Shown here in pieces: positions 1 through 6,607 of a DNA stretch of 9,802 bases (its first letter is position 1; every line of letters begins with the position of its first letter). Under the pieces are notes generated by a model, which was not told where the DNA came from, did not search any database, and was given only the letters and a program-made list of their open reading frames with translations. Both the position numbers and the translations under genes were made by a program. The DNA is from JAWWBG01 sp033721095 (lineage in GTDB: Bacteria; Actinomycetota; Nitriliruptoria; Nitriliruptorales; Nitriliruptoraceae), in assembly GCA_033721095.1 (NCBI GenBank), contig JAWWBG010000090.1:1-9802 (forward strand). The letters run 5' to 3'.

Positions 1-15
1 ACCGACGTCGCGGCG

Positions 16-1116
16 ATGGCCGGCCCAGGAGCCGCGCAACCCCAGCCGCTGTCCTCCGACAGCACGCATATCGATGGACGCGAGGTCCCGGCAGTCACGC
101 AACTGCGGGGCAGGCTTCCGCAACCGGGGGTCACCGACGCGCAGCGCCCGGCATCGGCACCGCCAGGGGCGCGCGTTGTCGCCGTCGTGAACCAGAAGGG
201 AGGCGTCGGAAAGACCACGACCGCGGTCTCCCTGGCGGCCGCAGCCGCGGAAGCGGGCACGCGCGTCCTGCTCGTCGATCTCGACCCCCAGGGCAACGCC
301 AGTTCTGGCCTCGGCTGCCGCGTCGCGGAGGGGGAGCCGAGCACCTACCACGTGCTCGTGCACGAGGCGGACCCGGCTTCGATCACGCGCAAGACGTCGA
401 TTCCCGGTCTTCAGTTGTGGGGGGGCTCACTCGACCTCGCGGGCGCGGAGATCGAGTTGGTGGCGGCCTTCAACCGTGAGCATCAACTGCGGTTGGCACT
501 CGATTCGCTGCCCGCGGACGTCGATCTCGTCATCGTGGACTGCCCACCCTCGCTCGGGCTGCTGACCATCAACGCGCTCGTGGCGGCTGATCGTGTCCTG
601 GTTCCCATCCAGTGCGAGTACTACGCCCTCGAGGGCCTGCAACAGCTGCACCGGCTCGTGAGTCGAGTCCAGCGGACCCTCAATCCGGCGCTCGAGCTTG
701 GCGGGATCGTCCTCACGATGTTTGATCGCCGCACCAACCTGGCCAGGGACGTCGTCTCCGAGGTGGCAACCCACTACCCGGACGTCACGTTCCAAACGAT
801 CATCCCGCGCACCGTCCGCCTGTCAGAAGCACCCAGTTACGGCCACCCGATCACGGTGTTCGATCCTGAAGGTGTTGGATCAGCGGCGTATCGAGCCCTG
901 GCGCGGGAATTCCTGGACAGGGAAAATTTGCCAGTTGCGCCGGACGGGCCGGCGGCTGATCCGGGTTTCCCGACGGTCAGCAGTGTTCTCGCACCCCCAG
1001 CGGCAGCGAGCCCGGATCCGTCCGCTGCACCGATCAGCGATGGGGACGCCGTGTCGCCCTGGCTGCGGGTCGGCAGCACGACGTCATCGAACGAACCGAC
1101 CGGAGGCATCCCGTGA
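16..1116 (+). CDS. parA: Chromosome-partitioning ATPase ParA (Soj family)
   Basis: Deviant Walker ATPase that works with ParB to move and segregate the replicated origin. Seen in the sequence: a deviant Walker A motif KGGVGKTT at residues 61-68 (signature Lys61, nucleotide-binding Lys66), a Walker A' box DLDPQGN at 88-94, a Walker B segment LVIVDCPP at 171-178 (Asp175), and the conserved stretch VRLSEAPSYG at 267-276. The core is flanked by about 50 residues of N-terminal and about 65 residues of Pro/Ala-rich C-terminal sequence, so the protein is longer than a minimal Soj of roughly 250 residues. The ATG at 16 is the first start visible. However, the frame is open to base 1 and no Shine-Dalgarno precedes this ATG, so the true start may lie left of the window. 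The stop overlaps the parB start by 4 nt (GTGA), which implies one operon with translational coupling. Family certain, start uncertain. Confidence 0.94.
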   Translation: MAGPGAAQPQPLSSDSTHIDGREVPAVTQLRGRLPQPGVTDAQRPASAPPGARVVAVVNQKGGVGKTTTAVSLAAAAAEAGTRVLLVDLDPQGNASSGLGCRVAEGEPSTYHVLVHEADPASITRKTSIPGLQLWGGSLDLAGAEIELVAAFNREHQLRLALDSLPADVDLVIVDCPPSLGLLTINALVAADRVLVPIQCEYYALEGLQQLHRLVSRVQRTLNPALELGGIVLTMFDRRTNLARDVVSEVATHYPDVTFQTIIPRTVRLSEAPSYGHPITVFDPEGVGSAAYRALAREFLDRENLPVAPDGPAADPGFPTVSSVLAPPAAASPDPSAAPISDGDAVSPWLRVGSTTSSNEPTGGIP

Positions 1117-2030
1117 ACCGACCCAGTGGCCTGGGGCGAGGACTCGCCGCACTCATCCCCGCGACGTCGGCACCGGACGAGGAGGCGGCGCTCGCGCTGC
1201 GCGAGCTCCCGGTCGACGACATCGTCCCCAACCCGCGCCAGCCGCGGGGCGTCTTCGATGACGGGGAGTTGGCGCTGCTCGCGGACTCCATCGCCTCGAT
1301 GGGGCTGTTGCAGCCGATCGTCGTTCGCCCACACGGCGGCCACTGGGAGCTGATCGCCGGTGAACGCCGCCTCCGGGCCGCGCGAATGGCCGGCCTGGCG
1401 ACCATTCCGGCGATCGTCCGCGGCACCGACGACGACGAGCTGCTGGCCGAGGCGCTCGTCGAGAACGTGCATCGAGTCCAGCTGAATCCGATCGAGGAGG
1501 CTTCTGCCTACGCCCAGCTCCTCGACGACTTCGGAATCACGAAGGAGGAACTGGCACGACGCCTGGGCCGCAGCCGTCCGACCATCAGCAACCTGTTGCG
1601 CCTGCTGTCACTGCCGGAGTCGGTCCAACGCCGCGTCGCGGCTGGCGTGCTGACCGCCGGACACGCCAAGGCCCTCCTGATGGTCCCAACGGCTGACCAG
1701 CAGACCCAGCTCGCCGACCGCATCGTCCGGGAACAGCTGTCGGTCCGCGCCACGGAGGAGCTGGCGAGTCTCGCCGCTGCCGACGGCCCGGTGTCCGACA
1801 ACGGTCGTCAGAAGGGCGAACGGCCGACCCCGACGCGGGAACCGTTGGAGCTGCCGGGCGTGAACGAGCTGGCGGACACGCTCACGGAAGCACTGGACGC
1901 GCCGGTGTCGATACGCGTGGGGCAGCGACGAGGTCGACTGTCCATCGGCTTCGACAGCGCCGAGGCGCTCCACCGCCTCGTCGACGTGATCAGCCGGGGC
2001 CTCGCTGAGGAACGCCGCGAGCCCGCCTGA
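1113..2030 (+). CDS. parB: Chromosome-partitioning protein ParB
   Basis: Centromere-binding CTPase clamp that loads at parS, spreads on DNA and stimulates ParA. Visible parts, in order: an N-terminal GLGRGLAALIP motif (residues 6-16), the usual ParA-contact segment; the ParB/Srx CTP-binding domain with IAGERRLRAA (81-90) and ENVHR...LNPIEEA (117-130); a helix-turn-helix around 141-165 (ITKEELARRLGRSRPTISN); and a C-terminal dimerisation region to residue 305. The length is normal for the family. The GTG start at 1113 is supported by GGAGG at 1102-1106 with a 6-nt spacer and by the 4-nt overlap with the parA stop. The TGA stop at 2028-2030 directly abuts the stop of the convergent amidotransferase. 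No parS-like 16-mer (TGTTTCACGTGAAACA or close) was seen in the window. Confidence 0.97.
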   Translation: MNRPSGLGRGLAALIPATSAPDEEAALALRELPVDDIVPNPRQPRGVFDDGELALLADSIASMGLLQPIVVRPHGGHWELIAGERRLRAARMAGLATIPAIVRGTDDDELLAEALVENVHRVQLNPIEEASAYAQLLDDFGITKEELARRLGRSRPTISNLLRLLSLPESVQRRVAAGVLTAGHAKALLMVPTADQQTQLADRIVREQLSVRATEELASLAAADGPVSDNGRQKGERPTPTREPLELPGVNELADTLTEALDAPVSIRVGQRRGRLSIGFDSAEALHRLVDVISRGLAEERREPA

Positions 2031-2783
2031 TCAACGGGACCGGCCAGGGTCGCCGCCGCCGTCGGCGAAGAGCTCGACGAAGCGCCGCAGGATCGCCGGG
2101 GGATGGACGACCGTGCTCGCCCGCGCGCGTGCCTTCAGCGTCTCGGCCTCTTCGGGCGCGAAATAGCCCGCGTGCTTGTAGACGTCGATGCGCGTCTGGA
2201 TGCCGTCCACGTCGAGCTCGGGGTGGAACTGGGTGGCATAGACGTTCCTGCCCACCCGAAAGGCCTGGACCGGACACGTGGGCGACGAGGCGAGGTTGAC
2301 CGCATGGGGGGGCAAGGTGCGGATGGCCTCCTTGTGGCCCAGGAACGCCTCGAAGGTGGGCGGGAGGCCCTGCAACAGCTGGTCGTCCCGCCCCTGGTCG
2401 GTCAGCGTGATGGTCATGGGACCGACAGGTTCCGAGTAGGTGCGGTCGACGATGGCGCCTTCGTGGAGGCCGAGCGTGCCGATGCCGTAGCACGCTCCCA
2501 GGAACGGAAAGTCGCGCGGAACGATCTCGTCGAGCAGCGTGCCGATCTCTTCCTCCACGCGCCGCTGGACGTCCGACTTCTGCCGGTCCGAGGCGTTGAA
2601 CGGGCCGCCGCCCAGGATCACGCCCGACCAGTCGTCCAGGTCGACAGGACCGAGCGGGCCCTGCTCGAGCCGCACGCGACGGAGGTGCCGCTCGTCGAGA
2701 CCGGAAAAACGGAGCATCGCCTCGTACTCGCTGTCGGCGGCACGGTCGACGGCGCGCGTGGCCAGCAGCAGGAACGGCTTCAT
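2031..2783 (-). CDS. Class I glutamine amidotransferase, GMP-synthase-like (stand-alone)
   Basis: Triad-type glutaminase domain of 250 residues, without an attached synthetase. Seen: an oxyanion-strand segment GVILGGGP (54-61), the nucleophile elbow LGACYGIG with Cys98 (95-102), and the catalytic pair in QFHPE (His187, Glu189). Together they give a complete Cys-His-Glu triad, so glutamine hydrolysis is expected. The ammonia acceptor is unknown. Such stand-alone proteins are often annotated as GMP-synthase-like, but the acceptor cannot be read from sequence. The ATG at 2783 has no recognisable Shine-Dalgarno. A TAGCCT hexamer (a TAnnnT -10 type) lies only 9 nt upstream on this strand, so a leaderless or near-leaderless message is possible (inference). 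The gene is separated from rpiA by 85 nt with a tandem repeat and probably has its own promoter. Its stop touches the parB stop. Confidence 0.9.
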   Translation of the reverse strand: MKPFLLLATRAVDRAADSEYEAMLRFSGLDERHLRRVRLEQGPLGPVDLDDWSGVILGGGPFNASDRQKSDVQRRVEEEIGTLLDEIVPRDFPFLGACYGIGTLGLHEGAIVDRTYSEPVGPMTITLTDQGRDDQLLQGLPPTFEAFLGHKEAIRTLPPHAVNLASSPTCPVQAFRVGRNVYATQFHPELDVDGIQTRIDVYKHAGYFAPEEAETLKARARASTVVHPPAILRRFVELFADGGGDPGRSR

Positions 2784-2792
2784 GGCGGCGGG

Positions 2793-2798
2793 AGGCTA
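2793..2798 (-). promoter_or_regulatory. Possible -10 element for the glutamine amidotransferase
   Basis: The - strand reads TAGCCT here, matching the TAnnnT pattern of a primary-sigma -10 box. It lies 9 nt upstream of the ATG at 2783. No good -35 is present at 16-18 nt; that position falls inside the 15-bp tandem repeat (ACCCTG-type sequence). If used, transcription would begin at or within a few bases of the start codon, which would fit the absence of a Shine-Dalgarno. Weak evidence from a single hexamer. Confidence 0.22.
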
Positions 2799-2805
2799 CG
2801 TGGCA

Positions 2806-2835
2806 CGCGATTGGCAGGGTCGCGATTGGCAGGGT
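2806..2835. repeat. Perfect 15-bp tandem direct repeat
   Basis: Two exact adjacent copies of CGCGATTGGCAGGGT lie at 2806-2820 and 2821-2835, in the spacer between the rpiA stop and the amidotransferase start. On the - strand the unit reads ACCCTGCCAATCGCG, and the array sits immediately upstream of a possible -10 hexamer (TAGCCT, 2798 to 2793). It could be a tandem operator or merely a duplication by replication slippage. The sequence alone does not decide. Confidence 0.9.
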
Positions 2836-2868
2836 GCGGTGGGCCCCGCCGGCCGGCGCAGGGTCGTC

Positions 2869-3540
2869 CTACCGGGAGGCACGCAGCTCGGTGACCGTCC
2901 CGTCCTCGTGCCCGAGGAGCGCAAGCTCGGCAATGCCCACGAACAGGCCGGATTCGGCGATGCCGGGCACGTGGGCCAGTTCGTGCTCGGTGTGCTTGGG
3001 GCTCTCGAGGCCGCCGGGCATCGTCGCGTCGAGAATCACGTTGCCGTTGTCGGTCCGCCAACCCTCGAGGATCCCTCGTTCGGCGACGTGGAAGCCCATC
3101 CGTTCGAGCGTCCGGGTCACGGGACCGACGGCGAACGGGACGACCTCGATCGGCAGCGCGAAGGTCTCGGCGAGCCGGTCGACCACCTTGTCCGGTGTGG
3201 CGATGACGACCATCCGGTCCGCCATCGTCGCGACGACCTTCTCACGCAGCAGGGCCCCCCCGCCCCCCTTGGTCAACGACAGGTTCCGGTCGAGCTCGTC
3301 GGCACCGTCGATGCACAGGTCGAGCCGATCCACGTCGGCGGGATCGAGGAGCTCGATCCCCAGCTCGGCGCACCGCCTGGCCGTCGCCTCGGACGTCGGG
3401 ACGCCGGCAATGTCGAGATCCCGTTCGGCCAGCGCGTCCAGCAGGTGCGCCACGGTCGACCCGGTGCCCAGGCCCAGTCGCATCCCATCCGAGACGAGCT
3501 CGGCGGCGGCCCTTCCCGCTGCTCGCTTGGCCTCGCTCAC
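2869..3540 (-). CDS. rpiA: Ribose-5-phosphate isomerase A
   Basis: Interconverts ribose 5-phosphate and ribulose 5-phosphate in the non-oxidative pentose phosphate pathway, supplying PRPP and nucleotide synthesis in the cytoplasm. At 223 residues it is the normal size for RpiA. Signatures seen: the phosphate loop GLGTGST (23-29), IDGADELD with Asp81 and Asp84 (77-84), and KGGGGALLREK with Lys91 and Glu100 (91-101). These correspond to the catalytic and substrate-binding set known from the E. coli enzyme. The GTG start at 3540 overlaps the stop of the upstream HAD gene by 4 nt (GTGA). A strong AGGAGGA lies just before it, so longer in-frame starts inside the HAD gene are unlikely. It is the last gene of the aminotransferase-ddl-HAD-rpiA operon and ends with TAG. 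Confidence 0.96.
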   Translation of the reverse strand: MSEAKRAAGRAAAELVSDGMRLGLGTGSTVAHLLDALAERDLDIAGVPTSEATARRCAELGIELLDPADVDRLDLCIDGADELDRNLSLTKGGGGALLREKVVATMADRMVVIATPDKVVDRLAETFALPIEVVPFAVGPVTRTLERMGFHVAERGILEGWRTDNGNVILDATMPGGLESPKHTEHELAHVPGIAESGLFVGIAELALLGHEDGTVTELRASR

Positions 3541-4334
3541 GACTCCTCCTCGGTCTCGTCGAGCCACCCGGCCAGCAGCAGGGGCAGCTCGCCCAGCCCT
3601 TCCAGTGCCAGGTCCACCTCGACGTGATCGGGGAGGTCCTGCAGGTGTCCCCACGGTCCGCGCCGCAGCCAACAGGTGCGCATGCCCAGCTCCGCAGCCG
3701 GGATGACGTCGGTGTCGACGCGATCGCCGACGTAGAGGATCTCCCCGGGGTCTCCCGCGTCCATCCGGGCCAGGACGGCCTCGAAGAAGCGGTGATCGGG
3801 TTTCTCGTGGCCGATCTCGGCCGACGTCATCAGCCAGTCGACGGGGAGGCCGAGGTCCCGCAGCTGTTCGCTGCGCTGGGCCGGTTGGTTTCCGGCGAGC
3901 GCGACGCGGACCCCGAGCCCGCGCAGCTCGGTCAGGCACGGGATGACGTCCGGGTAGACGTCGCCGGGCATGAAGCCCTCGTAGCGGCGTTCGTGTTCCT
4001 CGAGGAAGTCCTCCCATTGCACGTTGGGGGCCACGTGGGCGAAGGCTTCCGTGTGATCCAGCCCTTGGGAGATCGCGGCCCCGAGGACGGCGGCCATCGT
4101 GAACCGCGAGATGCCGAGGATGTCGGCCCAGACCTCCCAGACGCGAGACTCGTCGATGATGACCTCGCCGATGTCGAAGGCCACCAGGGAGGGCGCGCGT
4201 CCCGGTGGCGGCTCCTCGGCCTCGGGGTCGAACTCCCAGGCGCTCAGGTCGTCGCTGAGGTCCTCGGCGGCATCGGTCGTGGCCGTCGTGGCCCCGCCCG
4301 AGGCCGGCAACGACCCGGCGGTGGCGTCGCTCAC
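3537..4334 (-). CDS. HAD-superfamily hydrolase (probable phosphatase)
   Basis: Haloacid-dehalogenase-like protein of 265 residues. The HAD core begins near residue 48. Motif I is FDIGEV with nucleophile Asp54, motif II is near ALAGNQ (145-150), motif III is Lys178 in HEKPD, and motif IV is VGDRVDTD (Asp204, Asp207/209). Two departures from the textbook motifs are visible: the second Asp of motif I is Gly56, and the motif II Ser/Thr is Gly148. The DxG form of motif I is known in some HAD groups such as YihX-like phosphatases, so activity is not excluded. Residues 1-47 are an acidic, Ala/Thr-rich low-complexity leader with normal codon bias. The GTG start overlaps the ddl stop by 4 nt and has no clear Shine-Dalgarno, so translation is probably coupled. 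The substrate is unknown; being next to rpiA hints at a sugar phosphate, but this is only an inference. Confidence 0.88.
   Translation of the reverse strand: MSDATAGSLPASGGATTATTDAAEDLSDDLSAWEFDPEAEEPPPGRAPSLVAFDIGEVIIDESRVWEVWADILGISRFTMAAVLGAAISQGLDHTEAFAHVAPNVQWEDFLEEHERRYEGFMPGDVYPDVIPCLTELRGLGVRVALAGNQPAQRSEQLRDLGLPVDWLMTSAEIGHEKPDHRFFEAVLARMDAGDPGEILYVGDRVDTDVIPAAELGMRTCWLRRGPWGHLQDLPDHVEVDLALEGLGELPLLLAGWLDETEEES
3544..3550 (-). promoter_or_regulatory. Ribosome binding site of rpiA
   Basis: The - strand reads AGGAGGA, a near-perfect anti-16S match, inside the last codons of the HAD gene and 3 nt before the GTG at 3540. It fixes the rpiA start and supports translation coupled to the upstream gene. 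Confidence 0.7.
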
Positions 4335-5257
4335 GACCGAATGGCCAAGGTGACCAGCCGCTCGCAGAGGTCGGCGAAGTCGAGCCCGGCCGCCTGCGCC
4401 GCCAGGGGGAGCAGGGACGTCTCGGTCATTCCCGGACAGGTGTCCAACTCGAGCACGTACGGCGTGCCCTGTGCATCCACGATGAGGTCGCAGCGCGAGA
4501 CGTGCCGTGCGCCGACCGCCTCGTAGGCAGCGACGGAGGCGGCCTGCACGGCGTCTGCCACGGCGGGCTCCAGGCGCGCTGGGACGTGGAATTCGACGGT
4601 TCCGGCCGTGTAGCGAGCGGAGAAGTCGTAGACGCCCTCCTTGGGCTGGATCTCGACGGCGGGGAGCGCTTCGCCGTCGATGATCGAGACGGCCACCTCT
4701 GTTCCGACCACGGCCTGTTCGATGATCACCGCGTCCGCGTAGCTGAAGGCGCCCACCAGGGCGCGCGGCAGGGCGTCGTTGTCATCGACGAAGGCCAGGC
4801 CCAGGGACGATCCACCCGTCGCCGGCTTGACGACGAGGGGGAACGTGAGCCGGTCGGTCAGTCGGTCCAGCGCGGCGCTGGCACCCATCTCCCGAAAGGC
4901 CTCCTGGGTCAGGGTCACGAAGGCCGGGACGGCCAGGCCTGCCCGTCGGTACAGGCCCTGGGCGATCGGCTTGTTCCAGGCCAGTGAGGACGCCAGCACG
5001 TCGGGACCGGTGTAGGGCAGTCCGAGCAGCTCGAGGACGCTCTGGATCGTGCCGTCCTCGCCGGCAGCGCCGTGCAGCGTGAGGAACGCCACGTCGTGGT
5101 TGCCCTCGGCGAGGGTGCGAACGAGGTCGGCATCGGTGTCCAGCGTGGCGACCTGGTGGCCGCGGTCACGCAAGGCATCAGCCACACGGGACCCGGAGCG
5201 CAGCGACACCTCCCGTTCCAGCGAGGTCCCGCCGGTGAGCACGGCGATCGAGGCCAT
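4331..5257 (-). CDS. ddl: D-alanine--D-alanine ligase
   Basis: ATP-grasp ligase that makes D-Ala-D-Ala for the peptidoglycan stem peptide. At 308 residues it has the size of E. coli DdlB, and key positions nearly coincide with that enzyme. Seen: GGTSLEREVSLRSG (9-22, Glu14), LHGAAGEDG (61-69), Lys96, the ATP-binding VVKPATGGSSLG (142-153, Ser150), Tyr216 in ARYT, Asp257 in RCD, and LELDTCPGMTETS (269-281) with Glu270. The usual Asn metal ligand of ExN is Asp272 here. The ATG at 5257 is preceded by AGGAG (5264-5268) with a 6-nt spacer, inside the end of the aminotransferase gene and 2 nt after its stop. The gene overlaps the downstream HAD start by 4 nt. The function call is firm. Confidence 0.95.
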   Translation of the reverse strand: MASIAVLTGGTSLEREVSLRSGSRVADALRDRGHQVATLDTDADLVRTLAEGNHDVAFLTLHGAAGEDGTIQSVLELLGLPYTGPDVLASSLAWNKPIAQGLYRRAGLAVPAFVTLTQEAFREMGASAALDRLTDRLTFPLVVKPATGGSSLGLAFVDDNDALPRALVGAFSYADAVIIEQAVVGTEVAVSIIDGEALPAVEIQPKEGVYDFSARYTAGTVEFHVPARLEPAVADAVQAASVAAYEAVGARHVSRCDLIVDAQGTPYVLELDTCPGMTETSLLPLAAQAAGLDFADLCERLVTLAIRS

Positions 5258-5259
5258 CG

Positions 5260-6516
5260 TCAACTCCTGTCGCCGGCCAGGCCGCCGTACACGGCGCGGA
5301 CGAGCTCGAGCTCGCCGGTCAGCAGCTCCCCAAGTCTCGTCACGCCCTCGTGGATGCGGTCGACGGGAGGGAACGAATAGCACAGCCGCATCTGGGTGCG
5401 GCCATTGCCATCGGCATAGAACCCTCGACCCGGCACGTAGGCCACCCTGAACTGGATTGCCTTGGCCAGCAGGTCGCCCGTGTCGATGCCGTCGGGGACG
5501 GTGAGCCAGACGTAGAAGCCGCCCGTCGGCGTGGTCCAGGTGACACCGTCGGGCATGTGCTCGTCGAGCGCGGACAGCATGGCCTCGGCGCGCTCACGAT
5601 AGACCTCGCGGAAGCGCTTCACCTGCTCGGTCCAGGGCTGCGTTGCCAGCCAGTGCTCGATCAGCATCTGGGTGAGGTTGGACTGGCACAGGTCGGCCGC
5701 CTCCCGCAGCAGGACGAGCTTGTCCCGGACGGGGCCGGGTGCCGCCACCCAGCCGGTTCGCGTCCCGGGTGCGAAGGTCTTCGACATCGTTCCCACGTAG
5801 ATCACACGCTCCGGGACGAGCGCGCGAACAGACGGCCACGTCCGTCCCTCGAAGTCGAGCAGGCCGTAGGGATTGTCCTCGAGGATGATCAGGTCGCGCT
5901 CGTTCGCCAGCTCGGCGAGCCGCTCGCGCCGTTCGATCGACAGCGAGACGCCGGCTGGGTTCTGGTGGTTGGGGATCGTGTAGACGAGCTTGACGCGGCC
6001 GCCCTCGGCCTCCACGCGGTCCAGCTCGTCCTCGAGGAGGTCGACGCGCATGCCCTCGTGGTCCATCGGCACGTGCCGCACGTCGGCCTGGTGGGACGAC
6101 AGCGCCCCGAGGCCGCCGACGTAGGTCGGGCCTTCGGCCAGGACCACGTCGCCCTCGTCGACGAAGCACTTGGCGACCAGCTCGAGCGCCTGCTGGCCGC
6201 CAACCGTCACCACGAGGTCGTCGGCGTGGGCGGGGACGCCCTCGTGGCGCATGACCTCGACGAGCAGCTCGCGCAGCTCGGGACGCCCCTGGCCACCGCC
6301 GTACTGGAAGGCCACGGCGCCATGGTCCCTCACGATGGCGGCGAGCACGTCGCCGACGGCGTCGAAGTCGAGTGCCGCCGTGTACGGCATCCCGCCGGCG
6401 AAGCTGACGATCTCCGGCCGTGAGGCGACCGAGAACAGGGCACGGATCTCGGAGGCGGCCATGCCCGACACCCGTTGGGCGTAGCGGGCCAGGTACGGGT
6501 CGCTGTCGAGTCGCAC
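5260..6516 (-). CDS. PLP-dependent class I/II aminotransferase (LysN / 2-aminoadipate-transaminase-like)
   Basis: Fold-type I aminotransferase of 418 residues without the GntR DNA-binding domain of MocR proteins. Seen: SFAGGMP (38-44), FQYGGGQGRPELRELL (70-85), the cofactor-binding Asn186 in NHQNPAG, Asp214 in ILEDNPYG with Tyr217, the Schiff-base Lys246 in GTMSKTFAPGTRTGW, and the carboxylate-binding Arg377 in TQMRLCY. This pattern resembles the 2-aminoadipate, aromatic or branched-chain group. The substrate cannot be fixed from sequence. The GTG at 6516 has GAGGA at 6521-6525, 4 nt upstream, and gives the N-terminal length usual for the family. Longer reading to 6990 would run through the divergent spacer and the opposite genes. 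It heads the operon aminotransferase-ddl-HAD-rpiA, with 2 nt between it and ddl. Confidence 0.92.
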   Translation of the reverse strand: MRLDSDPYLARYAQRVSGMAASEIRALFSVASRPEIVSFAGGMPYTAALDFDAVGDVLAAIVRDHGAVAFQYGGGQGRPELRELLVEVMRHEGVPAHADDLVVTVGGQQALELVAKCFVDEGDVVLAEGPTYVGGLGALSSHQADVRHVPMDHEGMRVDLLEDELDRVEAEGGRVKLVYTIPNHQNPAGVSLSIERRERLAELANERDLIILEDNPYGLLDFEGRTWPSVRALVPERVIYVGTMSKTFAPGTRTGWVAAPGPVRDKLVLLREAADLCQSNLTQMLIEHWLATQPWTEQVKRFREVYRERAEAMLSALDEHMPDGVTWTTPTGGFYVWLTVPDGIDTGDLLAKAIQFRVAYVPGRGFYADGNGRTQMRLCYSFPPVDRIHEGVTRLGELLTGELELVRAVYGGLAGDRS

Positions 6517-6557
6517 GACGTCCTCGTCGCAGGGGCCTGCCGGCCGTCCGAGGGCCG

Positions 6558-6585
6558 TTGCCGGCCGAATTCGGGTCGGTAGCCT
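6558..6585 (+). promoter_or_regulatory. Candidate promoter for the membrane micro-protein / acetyltransferase pair
   Basis: TTGCCG (6558-6563) and TAGCCT (6580-6585) are separated by 16 nt, an acceptable primary-sigma layout. Transcription would start near 6592, followed by GAGGA at 6603-6607 and the TTG at 6615. The spacer is divergent, so a promoter for the aminotransferase should also lie in 6517-6614 or a little beyond. I found only a TACGCT hexamer (6600 to 6595, - strand) without a convincing -35. The call is based on pattern matching only. Confidence 0.35.
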
Positions 6586-6602
6586 CGAAATCGCAGCGTA
6601 CC

Positions 6603-6607
6603 GAGGA
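6603..6607 (+). promoter_or_regulatory. Ribosome binding site deciding a TTG start
   Basis: GAGGA lies 7 nt before the TTG at 6615, a normal spacing. It is the main reason for starting the small membrane protein at this TTG rather than farther upstream. Confidence 0.5.

Noticed and set aside
2847..2858. Palindrome CGCCGGCCGGCG just downstream of rpiA as a terminator
   Set aside because: It is self-complementary but has no loop and no following U-tract, and such GC palindromes are common here. Not enough to call a terminator.
2103..2894. A 263-codon open frame on the + strand, antisense to the amidotransferase
   Set aside because: It lies opposite a gene with a complete catalytic triad. Its product shows no domain, and long antisense frames are expected in DNA this GC-rich.
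3541..4017. Longer rpiA reading frame extending upstream of 3540
   Set aside because: The extension is Arg/Pro/Gly-rich sequence in the wrong frame of the HAD gene. The GTG at 3540 has a strong Shine-Dalgarno and gives normal RpiA length.
3624..4526. A 300-codon + strand frame opposite the HAD gene and the end of ddl
   Set aside because: No recognisable domain, and the opposite strand carries two genes with clear motifs and coupled junctions.
5258..5383. Longer ddl reading frame starting at 5383
   Set aside because: It would overlap the aminotransferase C-terminus. ATG 5257 has AGGAG at 6 nt and aligns with the usual Ddl N-terminus.
6595..6600. TACGCT on the - strand as the -10 of the aminotransferase operon
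   Set aside because: No -35 match at 15-19 nt upstream, and the predicted leader would be about 75 nt. Too weak to list as a feature.
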